Assembly: GCF_002201475.1 (NCBI RefSeq)
Contig: NZ_CP021422.1
Span: forward strand, 2,604,001 to 2,668,000
Length of the DNA: 64,000 bases
Direction: 5' to 3'
From: Acutalibacter muris
GTDB lineage: Bacteria > Bacillota > Clostridia > Oscillospirales > Acutalibacteraceae
In this document: positions 28,470-36,651 of the stretch, one piece after another
How positions within the stretch are numbered: position 1 is the stretch's first letter
Layout: the number at the start of each line of letters is the position of its first letter
Notes under the pieces: model-generated
Database searches by the model: none
What the model was told of the DNA's origin: nothing
The model's input: the letters and a program-made list of their open reading frames with translations, nothing else
Made by a program: the position numbers and the translations under genes

Positions 28470-29144
28470 CTAATTCACCGTCTGGACCAGCGTTGAGAAC
28501 ACCATCTCCCAGCCGTTTATGCTGATAAACAGCAGCAGCTTGAAGGGCGTGGAGATCATGGACGGCGGCAGCATCACCATGCCCATGGACATCAGTGTGG
28601 AGGCCACAATAATGTCCAGCAGCAAAAACGGGATATAGAGATAGAAGCCTATCTCAAAGGCGTGCTTGAGCTCCGTGGTGATAAAGGCCGGTATGATGGT
28701 GCGAAGGGGCAGGTCCACTGCCGCCTCCTGGTCCCCTGGGCGCTCCAGCTGTGACAGGTCGCAGTACATATTCAGGGACGAGGGCTCCGTGTTCCGAAGC
28801 ATGAACTCCTTTAAGGGCTCCTGGGCCAGGTCAAAAAACTCGTCCTGTCCTATCTCCTCGTTTATATACGGCTGATACGCCACCTGGTTCACCTGGTCTA
28901 TCACCGGGCCCATTGTAAAGAGCGTCAAAAACAGGGCGACACCCACCAGCACCATATTGGGCGGCGTCTGCTGGGTGCCCATGGCGTTGCGCAAAAATGA
29001 GAGCGTGATGATGTACCTTGTGAAGGAGGAACACATTATCACCAGCGAGGGCAGCAATGTGATCAGGGTAGTGAGGATTATTATCTCCAGCGCCTGGACG
29101 CTGTCCCCGTTTATATTGACTATTCCATCCATAGTTTCAGGCAA
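28470..29144 (-). CDS. fliP: Flagellar export apparatus protein FliP
   Basis: FliP forms the core of the export channel. The 224-residue protein contains the signature runs IITLSFLRNAMGTQQTPPN and MGMVMLPPSMISTPFKLLLF and about four membrane segments. The start lacks an obvious cleavable signal peptide, which many FliP proteins carry. It follows fliO by 10 bp. Confidence 0.96.
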   Translation of the reverse strand: MPETMDGIVNINGDSVQALEIIILTTLITLLPSLVIMCSSFTRYIITLSFLRNAMGTQQTPPNMVLVGVALFLTLFTMGPVIDQVNQVAYQPYINEEIGQDEFFDLAQEPLKEFMLRNTEPSSLNMYCDLSQLERPGDQEAAVDLPLRTIIPAFITTELKHAFEIGFYLYIPFLLLDIIVASTLMSMGMVMLPPSMISTPFKLLLFISINGWEMVFSTLVQTVN

Positions 29145-29154
29145 TCTATCACGC

Positions 29155-29553
29155 TCATTTCTTTTTGGGAAGGTTATCCCTCAGCACCTCTAGGAAACTG
29201 GGCGCCTTGGTGACCTCCCCGTCTTTTTGCAGCCACTGGGCCGCCTCCTCCTGGGTCAGCTCTGTCAGAACCGTGATTCCTCCACCGGATACTCCCAGCA
29301 AAAGGCAGCGCTCGTGCAGGCGGACCAGCACCAGCCGCTCCCCTTTGCCAAGGCTTAACTGCCACATTACACGCAGCCCGCCGGAATTCTGAACCCCCCG
29401 GGCCCAGCCGGGCAGACCCCGCTGGCCGATGAACCTTGTGACCCAATAGGCCAGCAGCAGTATCAGTAGGACTGTTATCAGCATACCCAGAAGGGAGAAC
29501 ACGTTTCTGTCCAGGCTCGCAAGAGCCCTGTGGGCCGCTAACTCCCTAAACAC
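29155..29553 (-). CDS. fliO: Flagellar biosynthesis protein FliO
   Basis: A 132-residue FliO/FliZ-type protein that supports assembly of the FliPQR gate. One membrane helix at about 17-40 (LLGMLITVLLILLLAYWVTR) is followed by a small cytoplasmic beta domain (LSLGKGERLVLVRLHERCLL, LLGVSGGGITVL). The identity rests on this architecture and its place between cheY and fliP; sequence conservation in the family is low. Confidence 0.85.
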   Translation of the reverse strand: MFRELAAHRALASLDRNVFSLLGMLITVLLILLLAYWVTRFIGQRGLPGWARGVQNSGGLRVMWQLSLGKGERLVLVRLHERCLLLGVSGGGITVLTELTQEEAAQWLQKDGEVTKAPSFLEVLRDNLPKKK

Positions 29554-29566
29554 CGCTTAAGGCAAA

Positions 29567-29932
29567 TCAGGGCGCGCCCACAATGGAGGTGACCGTCTTC
29601 ATGATACGGTCGGACTTGAAGGGCTTGACGATGAAGTCCTTGGCCCCGGACTGGATAGCCTCGATGACCATGGCCTCCTGGCCCATGGCAGAGCACATGA
29701 CGATGTTCGCCGAGCTGTTCTTGGCACGCATGGCCTTTAAGGCCTCCAGACCGTCCATATTGGGCATGGTGATGTCCATTATTACCAGGTCCGGGTTGAT
29801 CTCGGAGAACTTCTCCACGGCGTCGGCCCCGTCAACGGCCTCGTACAGGTCAGTGTAGCCGTTCTTTGTCAGGGTGTCCTTGATGACCTTGCGCATGAAA
29901 GCAGCGTCGTCAACCAGTAAGATCTTTGCCAT
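29567..29932 (-). CDS. cheY: Chemotaxis response regulator CheY
   Basis: CheY-P binds the flagellar switch and changes rotation. The 121-residue single receiver domain has the acidic pair Asp8-Asp9, phospho-acceptor Asp53 in LVIMDITMPNMDG, a Ser in VMCSAMG and Lys in FIVKPF. It is encoded between fliY and fliO, as in Bacillus, so it is made together with the switch proteins it binds. Confidence 0.96.
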   Translation of the reverse strand: MAKILLVDDAAFMRKVIKDTLTKNGYTDLYEAVDGADAVEKFSEINPDLVIMDITMPNMDGLEALKAMRAKNSSANIVMCSAMGQEAMVIEAIQSGAKDFIVKPFKSDRIMKTVTSIVGAP

Positions 29933-29986
29933 AATGTTTCATCCTCTTTTCATATATTTTTGCGACTTGATTATGGTTTCGCATTT

Positions 29987-31339
29987 TTACTTGCCGGTGA
30001 TGTCCTCGATATCGGGCCGCTTAATGATCTCGGTGACCCTGATGCCGAAGTTATCGTCGATCACCACCACGTCGCCCCGGGCAATACACTTGCCGTTTAC
30101 GAACAGGTCCACCTGGTCCCCCGCCAGCTTGTCGAGCACCACCAGGGAGCCCTTTGAGAAGGAGAGTATCTCCTGCACCCGCTTCCTGGTGCGGCCTATC
30201 TCCACGGTGACCTCCAGGGGCACGCCCATGATAAGGTCAAGGTTCTGGTTCTGCTCCTGGGTGAGCTCCTCGCCGTTCTCCAGCCTTGGCATTGAGGGCG
30301 AGGTTGTAGCTATCACCTTGGGTTCAGGCGGCTGGGGCGGATAATATGGATAGCCCGGATAGGGCGGGTAGTACGGATATCCCGGGTAGGCCTGCTGGCC
30401 CTCCTGCATAGGCATCATGGGCGGCATCATTGGCATCTGCGCCTGGGCTCCGGGCTGGGCCGCCACGGGCTGCTGGGCCGGTGCGGCGGGAGGCTGCACG
30501 GCCGGAGCCGCAGGGGCTGGCGCTGCCGCCCCGCCGCCCGCCAGAAGCTTCTCTATCTCCTCCTGGCTCATCACCCCGCCGCCCGCCGAGGGCGCGGGAG
30601 CCGGGGCCGGCGCCGCGGGAGCGGGTGCAGCTGCCCCGCCCGCCATGAGCTTTTCTATCTCCTCCTGGCTCATCACCCCGCCGCTCTCCGAGGGCGCGGG
30701 GGCCGGGGCGGGAGCAGGCATTGGCGCGGGTTCCGGCTCGTCGTCCTCAAGGCCGAAGCCCCTTACCAGTTCCTTCGCAAGATCCACCGATATTACGTTC
30801 ATAAACTCGCTCTGCAGCTGGTCCTCAATGCTCAAGGCAAAGCGCACTACAACTATCGGGCCCTCCTGCACGGGCATCCTATCCCGCTTCATGGCCTCCT
30901 GGTCATACACGTCGAAGGTCTCCGGGGTGGATATATTTACCACCCGGCCAAGGAAGTCCGAAAGGGCTGTGGAGGCCGCGCCCATCATCTGGTTCATGAC
31001 CTCGCAAACGGCGCTCAGGCTCAGCTCATCCAGCTCGAATTCCTCCAGCGGCGTGTCCGTGCCCATCAGGATATCAACGATGACCTTGATATCGTTCATG
31101 CGCAGCAGCATCAGGTTGCTGCCGTCAAGGCCCGAGACGTACTTGATCTCTACGCCAACAGCCGGCTCAATATCCCCCAGCTCGAAATCCTTCACATCCA
31201 CCACGGTTACTGTCGGCGTGGTGATGTCCACCCGGTGGTCCAGCAGATTGGATACCGCCGTTGCCGAGGACCCGAGGCTTATGTTCATAATTTCCCCGAT
31301 GGCGCTTATCTCCATTGGTTTAAAAACATCATTGCTCAT
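29987..31339 (-). CDS. fliY: Flagellar switch protein FliY (CheY-P phosphatase/FliN fusion)
   Basis: This 450-residue protein joins a CheC-like phosphatase region (about 1-195) to a C-terminal FliN/SpoA domain (about 370-445, with GVPLEVTVEIGRTRK). Both phosphatase motifs look intact (SAIGEIMN and SAVCEVMN). In other FliY proteins a CheY-binding peptide sits at the N-terminus. Here the N-terminus lacks it, and two near-identical copies of a similar motif, MSQEEIEKL, occur at about 222-235 and 256-269 in an Ala/Pro-rich linker. A Tyr/Pro/Gly-rich stretch follows at about 310-345. It overlaps fliM by 11 bp. Confidence 0.94.
   Translation of the reverse strand: MSNDVFKPMEISAIGEIMNISLGSSATAVSNLLDHRVDITTPTVTVVDVKDFELGDIEPAVGVEIKYVSGLDGSNLMLLRMNDIKVIVDILMGTDTPLEEFELDELSLSAVCEVMNQMMGAASTALSDFLGRVVNISTPETFDVYDQEAMKRDRMPVQEGPIVVVRFALSIEDQLQSEFMNVISVDLAKELVRGFGLEDDEPEPAPMPAPAPAPAPSESGGVMSQEEIEKLMAGGAAAPAPAAPAPAPAPSAGGGVMSQEEIEKLLAGGGAAAPAPAAPAVQPPAAPAQQPVAAQPGAQAQMPMMPPMMPMQEGQQAYPGYPYYPPYPGYPYYPPQPPEPKVIATTSPSMPRLENGEELTQEQNQNLDLIMGVPLEVTVEIGRTRKRVQEILSFSKGSLVVLDKLAGDQVDLFVNGKCIARGDVVVIDDNFGIRVTEIIKRPDIEDITGK
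30533..30676 (-). repeat. Direct repeat inside fliY encoding two MSQEEIEKL motifs
   Basis: Two nearly identical segments of about 35 bp, one near 30533-30575 and one near 30635-30677, are about 102 bp apart and in frame. Each encodes VMSQEEIEKL(M/L)AGG within the Ala/Pro linker. The near-identity at DNA level suggests a fairly recent duplication. Confidence 0.8.
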
Positions 31340-32345
31340 TTGCTATTCTGTCCCTTCTTCCGGCGTTATGGTACACCTCTTTTATCTTCACGGCCAGCTT
31401 TTTATCGCTGACCCCCATCAGTCCGTTAAACCACCTCTGCCCGCCTACATACAGGTTAAGGGTGCTGTCCTTCTTCTGGTTCAGGTCTATCACGTCTCCC
31501 ACGTTCAGCCTGTACACATCGTCCAGCCGCAGAGTGGTCCGGGCAAGCTCCGCCCGAATCTCAAGGGTGGATTCCCTCAGGTTGTCGAAGATCTCCTCAG
31601 AGTTGTCCTCGCTGCTCCTCTTGCTGGCGGTGCCGGCGTTTATCTGTGTAAATATCTCCGACAGTACGGCCTCGGGCAGCACCACGCTTATGCTCCCCTC
31701 CACGTTGGAGAAGGCCACCTTCATATCTATCAGCACCACCGTCTCCTCAAGGCCGATAAGCTGCACAAGAGTCGGGTTGTTCTCCACCCGGCCGAACTCG
31801 AACTCCAGCTGTATGTAGTTCTCCCAGGTGACGCCCATCATGCTTATAAAGTCCTTCATAAGCACCTCAAAGAGCTTAAGGTCAAGTTCGGTATATGTGT
31901 ACTCGTCCGGCAGGCTGTCCACGTCCCCATTGCCGCCGGTCATGCGGTCCATCATGCTCACCATTATGGGTGCCGAGGCGTAGAACAGCACCGGGGTGTC
32001 CTCCATCTCCTCTTTGAGTATCAGGTGGGCCGTGGTCAGCACCGCGCTGTCCGAAAGGGCGTTGGAGAATTCAAAATACCTTTGTTCCTCCACCGACTCC
32101 ACACTGATCTCGCAGGTGGCGTGGACCAGACCGTTTATCCTGGTGGTCAGCACTCGGGAGTAGTTGTCAAAGATGGAGTTGAGCATCTTCAGCCTGTCTT
32201 TGGTAAATTTCCTCGGGCTGCTGAAGTCGTACTTTCTGTATTTCTTTTCCTGCGGCTCCTCCTCAGCGGGGGCCTGCCCTGCGCCCCCGCTGTTCATGGA
32301 GTTCAGCAGGGCGTCTATCTGGCTTTGGGATAATACCTCTGGCAT
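31329..32345 (-). CDS. fliM: Flagellar motor switch protein FliM
   Basis: FliM binds CheY-P and forms the switch C-ring with FliG and FliY. The 338-residue protein starts with the CheY-P binding peptide MPEVLSQSQIDALLNSM. The CheC-like middle domain follows (about 45-240), then a C-terminal SpoA domain ending near GDVIDLNQ and FNGLMGVSDKKLAVKI. It lies 4 bp after motB and overlaps fliY. Confidence 0.96.
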   Translation of the reverse strand: MPEVLSQSQIDALLNSMNSGGAGQAPAEEEPQEKKYRKYDFSSPRKFTKDRLKMLNSIFDNYSRVLTTRINGLVHATCEISVESVEEQRYFEFSNALSDSAVLTTAHLILKEEMEDTPVLFYASAPIMVSMMDRMTGGNGDVDSLPDEYTYTELDLKLFEVLMKDFISMMGVTWENYIQLEFEFGRVENNPTLVQLIGLEETVVLIDMKVAFSNVEGSISVVLPEAVLSEIFTQINAGTASKRSSEDNSEEIFDNLRESTLEIRAELARTTLRLDDVYRLNVGDVIDLNQKKDSTLNLYVGGQRWFNGLMGVSDKKLAVKIKEVYHNAGRRDRIANEQ

Positions 32346-32349
32346 TGGT

Positions 32350-33279
32350 TTAACCCTCCTGACCGCTTTGGTCCGTCGCGCCCGCGCTCTCCGCCGGGGC
32401 AGAGCTCTCGTCTTCCTTCAAAGAACCGCCCTCGCGCTGGGTATAGTATTGTTCAAGCGCGTCGCCAAGCTTGCTGCCCAGGTCCTTGCCGGTGATGGTC
32501 ATCTCCACCCGCCTGTTCTTGCGGCGGTTATCGTCGTCATTGGCCGCAATGGGCCTCCACTGGCCGAAGGACTGTCCCACTATCCTGGCGGGATCCAGTC
32601 CCTGGTCCGAACTGTCCTTTGGCCGGCAGAGCTGCTGCAGATAGTAGGACACCTGCGCCGCCCTCTGGGCCGAAAGCATACGGTCGCCCTCGGGGTCGTT
32701 TTCCGCGTCGTCCTGGCCCTGGGCCGTGTGTCCCGATATGCGTATCTCGTCAATGGACGGGGCTGCCGCCTTCAGTATCGGGGCTATCTGGTTTAAGAGC
32801 TCCCGGCCCTCGGGCAGCATCACATACTGGTCAGGGTAGAAGAACACCGTATCCACCAGGGACAGGAACACATAGCCGTCGCCCTTTGTTATCTCTATGT
32901 TCGCGCCGGAAGCCTCCACCAGGCTCTTTAGCTGCTCATAGAGCTGGTCTATCTCCTTATCCACCTGTCCCTGCTGTCCCGCCATGGAGGCCTCCTGGGC
33001 CGCCTCCATCAGCTCCTTGAGCATATTGGGGTCCATAATGCCCGCCTCCAGCTCGTTGGGGTCGGCAAAGGGGCCGTGCTCGTCGCCCGCCTCTATCTCC
33101 GTTTCCGAGGGAGTGGCGTTGGGGTTGAAGCTCTGGACCAGGGCCTTCCACTTGTTTTCGTCGATGGTTGACATGGAGTACAGCAGCACAAAAAAGCATA
33201 ACAGAAGCGTGACCATGTCGCCATAGGTGTCCATCCAGTTCGCGCCGCCGCCTTCACCGCCGCCGCTTTTCTTTTTCAT
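32350..33279 (-). CDS. motB: Flagellar motor stator protein MotB
   Basis: MotB anchors the stator to peptidoglycan and, with MotA, conducts ions. The single membrane helix lies at about 18-40 with the essential Asp in TYGDMVTLLLCFFVLLYSMS. The C-terminal OmpA-like peptidoglycan-binding domain (about 150-290) shows ISGHTAQGQDD and DDDNRRKNRRVEM. GGAGGT precedes the ATG. It is encoded in the main fla/che operon, 278 bp after motA, with its own promoter in the gap. Confidence 0.96.
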   Translation of the reverse strand: MKKKSGGGEGGGANWMDTYGDMVTLLLCFFVLLYSMSTIDENKWKALVQSFNPNATPSETEIEAGDEHGPFADPNELEAGIMDPNMLKELMEAAQEASMAGQQGQVDKEIDQLYEQLKSLVEASGANIEITKGDGYVFLSLVDTVFFYPDQYVMLPEGRELLNQIAPILKAAAPSIDEIRISGHTAQGQDDAENDPEGDRMLSAQRAAQVSYYLQQLCRPKDSSDQGLDPARIVGQSFGQWRPIAANDDDNRRKNRRVEMTITGKDLGSKLGDALEQYYTQREGGSLKEDESSAPAESAGATDQSGQEG

Positions 33280-33351
33280 ATTGACGTGACACCTCCGTTT
33301 CTTCTAAAAACTTCTTATAGTCCCCGCGCCCCTGCTATTTACCGTTCAATA

Positions 33352-33393
33352 CCGCTTCGCTGGGCATGGATAACGCCATGGCCAGCGAAGCGG
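33352..33393 (-). repeat. Strong hairpin in the motB leader
   Basis: CCGCTTCGCTGGGCATGG and CCATGGCCAGCGAAGCGG pair over 18 bp with one mismatch around a six-base loop. There is no T run after it on the minus strand, so it is probably an mRNA structure and not a terminator. Confidence 0.7.
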
Positions 33394-33443
33394 CACTCGA
33401 AGCCAGCCGGTGCCGTGGCCGCAGGGAAGCGTTCCATCGTGTT

Positions 33444-33473
33444 ATTATACCAAACTTGCACCCCCCGCGTCAA
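33444..33473 (-). promoter_or_regulatory. Predicted sigma-A promoter for motB and downstream switch genes
   Basis: TTGACG (33468-33473), 18 bases, TATAAT (33444-33449) on the minus strand. The transcript would start near 33437, giving a leader of about 155 nt. Confidence 0.6.
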
Positions 33474-33557
33474 GTACCACGGGGAAGCTTTTATAGGAAA
33501 GTTCTGTTACATATTCTAAATTGCGTACACACAATATGCTGTACATTTTGGCCAAAA

Positions 33558-34376
33558 TCAGCCCTCGCCGCCGGAGCTGCCCGAGCCCTCGGCCAGCTTC
33601 TCCCGCTGCTTCTGGGCCACAAAGGTCAAAAGCTTTTCCCTTAGCATCTTGGGGTTCTCGCCGGCCTGGATGCAGGTGATGCCCTCGACGATTATCATCT
33701 TGTTGAGGACCTCCTCGCTGTCCCTTATGCGCAGGTTGTTGGCCACGGGCCCGAATATCATATGGGCCAGAAGGCAGCCGTAGAAGGTGGTAATCAGGGC
33801 CACGCTCATGTTCGCCCCAAGGTCCGAGGAGCCTTCTGTGGGGTCCATCTGCTTGAGCATATTGATAAGTCCCACCAGCGTGCCCACCATGCCGAAGGCC
33901 GGGGACACCGCCGAGGCCTTGTCGTACAGGGCCGCCGCGGCGTTGTGCCGGTCCGACATGCACTCGATGTCGTTCTCCAAAGTGGCCCGCACCCGGTCGG
34001 GATCGTTGGCGTCCACAATGAGCATGATGGCCTGCTTGAAGAAGGGGTCCTCCTGCTCGCCGGCCTTCTCCTCCAGGGCCAGAAGGCCGTCCTTACGGGC
34101 TATCTGCGCCAGGTCCACCAGGGCGTCGATAATGGTCTCGGGCTTCTGCTTAGGGTTCTTGAGCATAACGGCAAAGTGCTTGGGTATGCTCAGGAAGGTC
34201 TTCAGCGGGAAGCTCGCCAGCACGATGGCGATGGAGCAGCCTATAACTATCATAATACTGGAGGGGTCGAAGAAGTTCCCTATCTGCTCAAAGTGATAGG
34301 GTGGCAGGCCTCCTGCAAGGCCCAGCACCAGCACCGCGATACATATCACCATGCCGATAATATAAGCTATATTCAT
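33558..34376 (-). CDS. motA: Flagellar motor stator protein MotA
   Basis: MotA surrounds MotB in the stator complex. The 272-residue protein has four membrane segments: two near the N-terminus (about 4-22 and 32-52) and two at about 150-170 and 185-205. Conserved stretches are SAVSPAFGMVGTLVGLINML and ALITTFYGCLLAHMIFGPVA. It lies 35 bp after flbD. Confidence 0.96.
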   Translation of the reverse strand: MNIAYIIGMVICIAVLVLGLAGGLPPYHFEQIGNFFDPSSIMIVIGCSIAIVLASFPLKTFLSIPKHFAVMLKNPKQKPETIIDALVDLAQIARKDGLLALEEKAGEQEDPFFKQAIMLIVDANDPDRVRATLENDIECMSDRHNAAAALYDKASAVSPAFGMVGTLVGLINMLKQMDPTEGSSDLGANMSVALITTFYGCLLAHMIFGPVANNLRIRDSEEVLNKMIIVEGITCIQAGENPKMLREKLLTFVAQKQREKLAEGSGSSGGEG

Positions 34377-34411
34377 TGGTCCTTCACCTTCATTTCCTTA
34401 TTTCCAGCGCC

Positions 34412-34681
34412 TTATCGCCTGAAACCCGGCCGCTGGGTAGAGCTCCGGGCCGCGGGGGCCCCGGAATTTGGGTTCTCGTTTACGGTCACTATGCGGTGCA
34501 CATCCATGACCTTGGCATTATAGTCGGCAATGCGCGCGGTGATGTCCTGCACTGATTCCAGCACCAGATAGAAGTCCCGGTTCATCATGACTATTTTAGT
34601 CTCGGGAATCAGCTCGATGCACTCGATTTGCAGGTGGTTCACCAAAAACCGCTCGCCGCTGGTCTTCGTGAGCATTATCAT
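34412..34681 (-). CDS. flbD: Flagellar protein FlbD
   Basis: An 89-residue FlbD-family protein: MIMLTKTSGERFLVNHLQIE with IVMMNRDFYLVLESVQDITA, then a basic disordered tail ending PGFRR. FlbD proteins are small conserved members of Gram-positive and spirochaete flagellar operons, typically placed after flgE and before motA, exactly as here. The molecular role is not well defined. Confidence 0.93.
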   Translation of the reverse strand: MIMLTKTSGERFLVNHLQIECIELIPETKIVMMNRDFYLVLESVQDITARIADYNAKVMDVHRIVTVNENPNSGAPAARSSTQRPGFRR

Positions 34682-34716
34682 AGATAACTCCTCCTTATAT
34701 CAGCCGGCCCCCCGAA

Positions 34717-34739
34717 GAGAGCGTCCAACGTGCGCCCTC
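34717..34739 (-). repeat. Hairpin after flgE
   Basis: GAGGGCG...CGCTCTC on the minus strand forms a seven-pair stem with one G-U pair, in the 96-bp flgE-flbD gap. No T run follows. Confidence 0.4.
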
Positions 34740-34777
34740 CCGGGTCCGGCAGGGTTCCCTCTTACGTCAAACTAGCT

Positions 34778-36106
34778 TTAGCGCTTCATGTTCACCAGTT
34801 CTTCGAGCATACTGTCTGTAACGGTGACGATACGGGTGTTTGCCTGATAGCCGCGCTGGATCATGATCATATTGCTTATCTCGTTGGCAAGGTCCGTGCC
34901 AGAACTCTCAAGGCCATTGCTGATAACCTTGGTGCTGCCAGAAGAACTTATACCACTTTCGCCTTCAATGGTCTTGCCTCTCTGGTCCTCCGGTATGACA
35001 TCACCATTTTCATCAAACATATAGAACAGACTCAACGGGTCGCTGCTGTTCTTAACTGCATGGCCCACTGAAGTCAGCGTAACACGGCCCGCGCCGCCCA
35101 AAGCCTGATAATAGTGTCCGTCAACGTGGGTAAGGCCGTTGGGGTTCTCAACCTGAGCAATGGCGATTGCACCGATTACAACCGCTTCGCCGTTCCCTGT
35201 CGTGCAGGTGATGCGCCCGGTGTTTTCATCAATACTGACGCTGTGCTTTACAATACGGCCGGCCCCCTGGTCGGAATCAATAATCTGCCCATAAGTTGCG
35301 CTGGCTGGGTCCCTATCCCAAGTAGGATATGACGCGCCGCCGTCAGCATTAGCCATTGGTGCGCGAATAGGCGTAAGCACAGGGGCTTCTATATATTGCT
35401 CCACCACCGTTACGTCTAGGTCAGACAATTTCGGCGGAGCGGGTGCAGTCTGGCCGTCGCCTAATTTCTTTGGTGTCAACATGACAATCTGGTCTTTATC
35501 ATTGACATAGAAAACTGGAGATGTTGCTCCATAGGCGGCCTCAATTTCAGCGTCTGTAATGTCCTTAATATTTTTTAATGCATCAACACCCTTATCGGCC
35601 TCAATTGTGTTACCATATGCCACAGCCGCCTTATAGGCCGGGCTTTCAACAGCAAGGAAACCATACACGACCTGCCCTTGACCGTCAACCAGATAACCGT
35701 TACGATCAAACTCCAGGTTGCCAAGTCTCGTCAGGTACATGTCTTTAAGCTCCTTATTGCCGGTCGTAGAACCAAATGTCGCTCCCTTATCCCCCACGAT
35801 CAGCATACCGTCGCCGTCTATCATAATGTCCGTAGGGCGGCCTGTTGGCGTATAGTTCTTTGTGCTCATATCAAGGTCAATGGTGCCTATGGACGAACCG
35901 TAGCCCACCTGGGCGGGGTTCTTGCCGCCCAGAAGGTTCGAGCCGTCGCTGCCGCCGCGCACGCTGGTGTAGAGGGCCTCCAGGAAGGTATAGCGGGTGG
36001 CCTTATAGGCGTTTGTGTTTACGTTTGAGATGTTCTGGCCGATGACGTTCAGGGCGCTCATGTGCGCTTTAAGACCCGACACGGCCGCATACATTGCTCC
36101 TGTCAT
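34778..36106 (-). CDS. flgE: Flagellar hook protein FlgE
   Basis: FlgE polymerises into the hook. Of 442 residues, the N-terminal D0 region (MTGAMYAAVSGLKAHMSALN, NISNVNTNAYKATRYTF) and C-terminal D0 helix (LANEISNMIMIQRGYQANTR) are typical. The middle, about residues 100-400 (34.9-35.8 kb), is encoded by clearly more AT-rich DNA with different codon preference than its flanks. That part corresponds to the surface-exposed hook domains, which vary among strains. Hairpins flank the gene on both sides. Confidence 0.95.
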   Translation of the reverse strand: MTGAMYAAVSGLKAHMSALNVIGQNISNVNTNAYKATRYTFLEALYTSVRGGSDGSNLLGGKNPAQVGYGSSIGTIDLDMSTKNYTPTGRPTDIMIDGDGMLIVGDKGATFGSTTGNKELKDMYLTRLGNLEFDRNGYLVDGQGQVVYGFLAVESPAYKAAVAYGNTIEADKGVDALKNIKDITDAEIEAAYGATSPVFYVNDKDQIVMLTPKKLGDGQTAPAPPKLSDLDVTVVEQYIEAPVLTPIRAPMANADGGASYPTWDRDPASATYGQIIDSDQGAGRIVKHSVSIDENTGRITCTTGNGEAVVIGAIAIAQVENPNGLTHVDGHYYQALGGAGRVTLTSVGHAVKNSSDPLSLFYMFDENGDVIPEDQRGKTIEGESGISSSGSTKVISNGLESSGTDLANEISNMIMIQRGYQANTRIVTVTDSMLEELVNMKR

Positions 36107-36146
36107 TAGCTCATGCTCCTTTTCTGCTTTAAAACGGCGGGGGTGC

Positions 36147-36194
36147 GGCGGCAGACCATTCGGGCCTGCCGCCCGAACCTCCCGGAATTTCGGG
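36147..36194 (-). repeat. Hairpins between the TIGR02530-type gene and flgE
   Basis: GGCGGCAG...CTGCCGCC (36147-36173) is a perfect eight-pair stem with an 11-base loop. A smaller CCCG-N6-CGGG (36181-36194) lies beside it. Because flgE is upstream of this on the minus strand start side, the structures fall in its 5' leader. Confidence 0.5.
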
Positions 36195-36200
36195 TCCGGT

Positions 36201-36629
36201 TCAGATCAAAACCGCGCCGTCTATATTTGTAAAGATATTCTCCTTCATCTCGTCCTGGTTCATGGTGGTTATCACCCTGCCGTAGGGGACGTTGATGATG
36301 AAGGCCTGGGTGGCGTTAAACGCCAGGATGTTCTTCGCGCCCTTCTCCTGGGCCTTTTCCACCGAGCCCGAGAGCTTCTCCATCAGGTCGGGGGTAAGCT
36401 CTATGCCCCGCTCCTGGGCGCGGCTCATGGCGTGCTTGGAGAAGTTTATCACCGACTCCACAGACTGCTCCTGCTGGGCGGCCTGCTGCGGCGTGGCCGG
36501 GGCCTTGAGGCTCCCGTCCTGTACCTGCCGCATAAGCTCGGTAAAGCCTGTCTTTGGCGCGGTACTCTGGGCGCTGTGCTGCTGTTGCTGCCCTATAGCC
36601 GCAGCAGCGCTTTGCACGCGTTCGATCAT
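36201..36629 (-). CDS. Flagellar operon protein (TIGR02530 type)
   Basis: A 142-residue protein matching the conserved 'flagellar operon protein' found next to flgD and flgE in Firmicutes. The recognisable core is FSKHAMSRAQERGIELTPD and KGAKNILAFNATQAFIINV with a closing RVITTMNQDEMKENIFTNI. The N-terminal 60 residues are Gln/Ala-rich. Its place between flgD and flgE fits the family. Function is not established. Confidence 0.9.
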   Translation of the reverse strand: MIERVQSAAAAIGQQQQHSAQSTAPKTGFTELMRQVQDGSLKAPATPQQAAQQEQSVESVINFSKHAMSRAQERGIELTPDLMEKLSGSVEKAQEKGAKNILAFNATQAFIINVPYGRVITTMNQDEMKENIFTNIDGAVLI

Positions 36630-36651
36630 ACCCCTCCTCCTTTCTGCTTGC

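Larger units (their letters stand above)
33280..33557 (-). other. motA-motB intercistronic region
   Basis: A 278-bp gap unusual for this tightly packed operon. It holds a sigma-A promoter (33444-33473) and an 18-bp inverted repeat (33352-33393), and no convincing coding sequence. Confidence 0.6.

Noticed and set aside
30417..32333. 638-codon plus-strand ORF antisense to fliY and fliM
   Set aside because: Low-complexity Ala/Ser translation that mirrors the Ala/Pro linker of FliY; no motif or ribosome binding site.
33339..33437. 32-codon leaderless ORF starting at the predicted motB transcript start
   Set aside because: The ATG coincides with the predicted start site, but the peptide has no recognisable pattern, no ribosome binding site and overlaps the hairpin.
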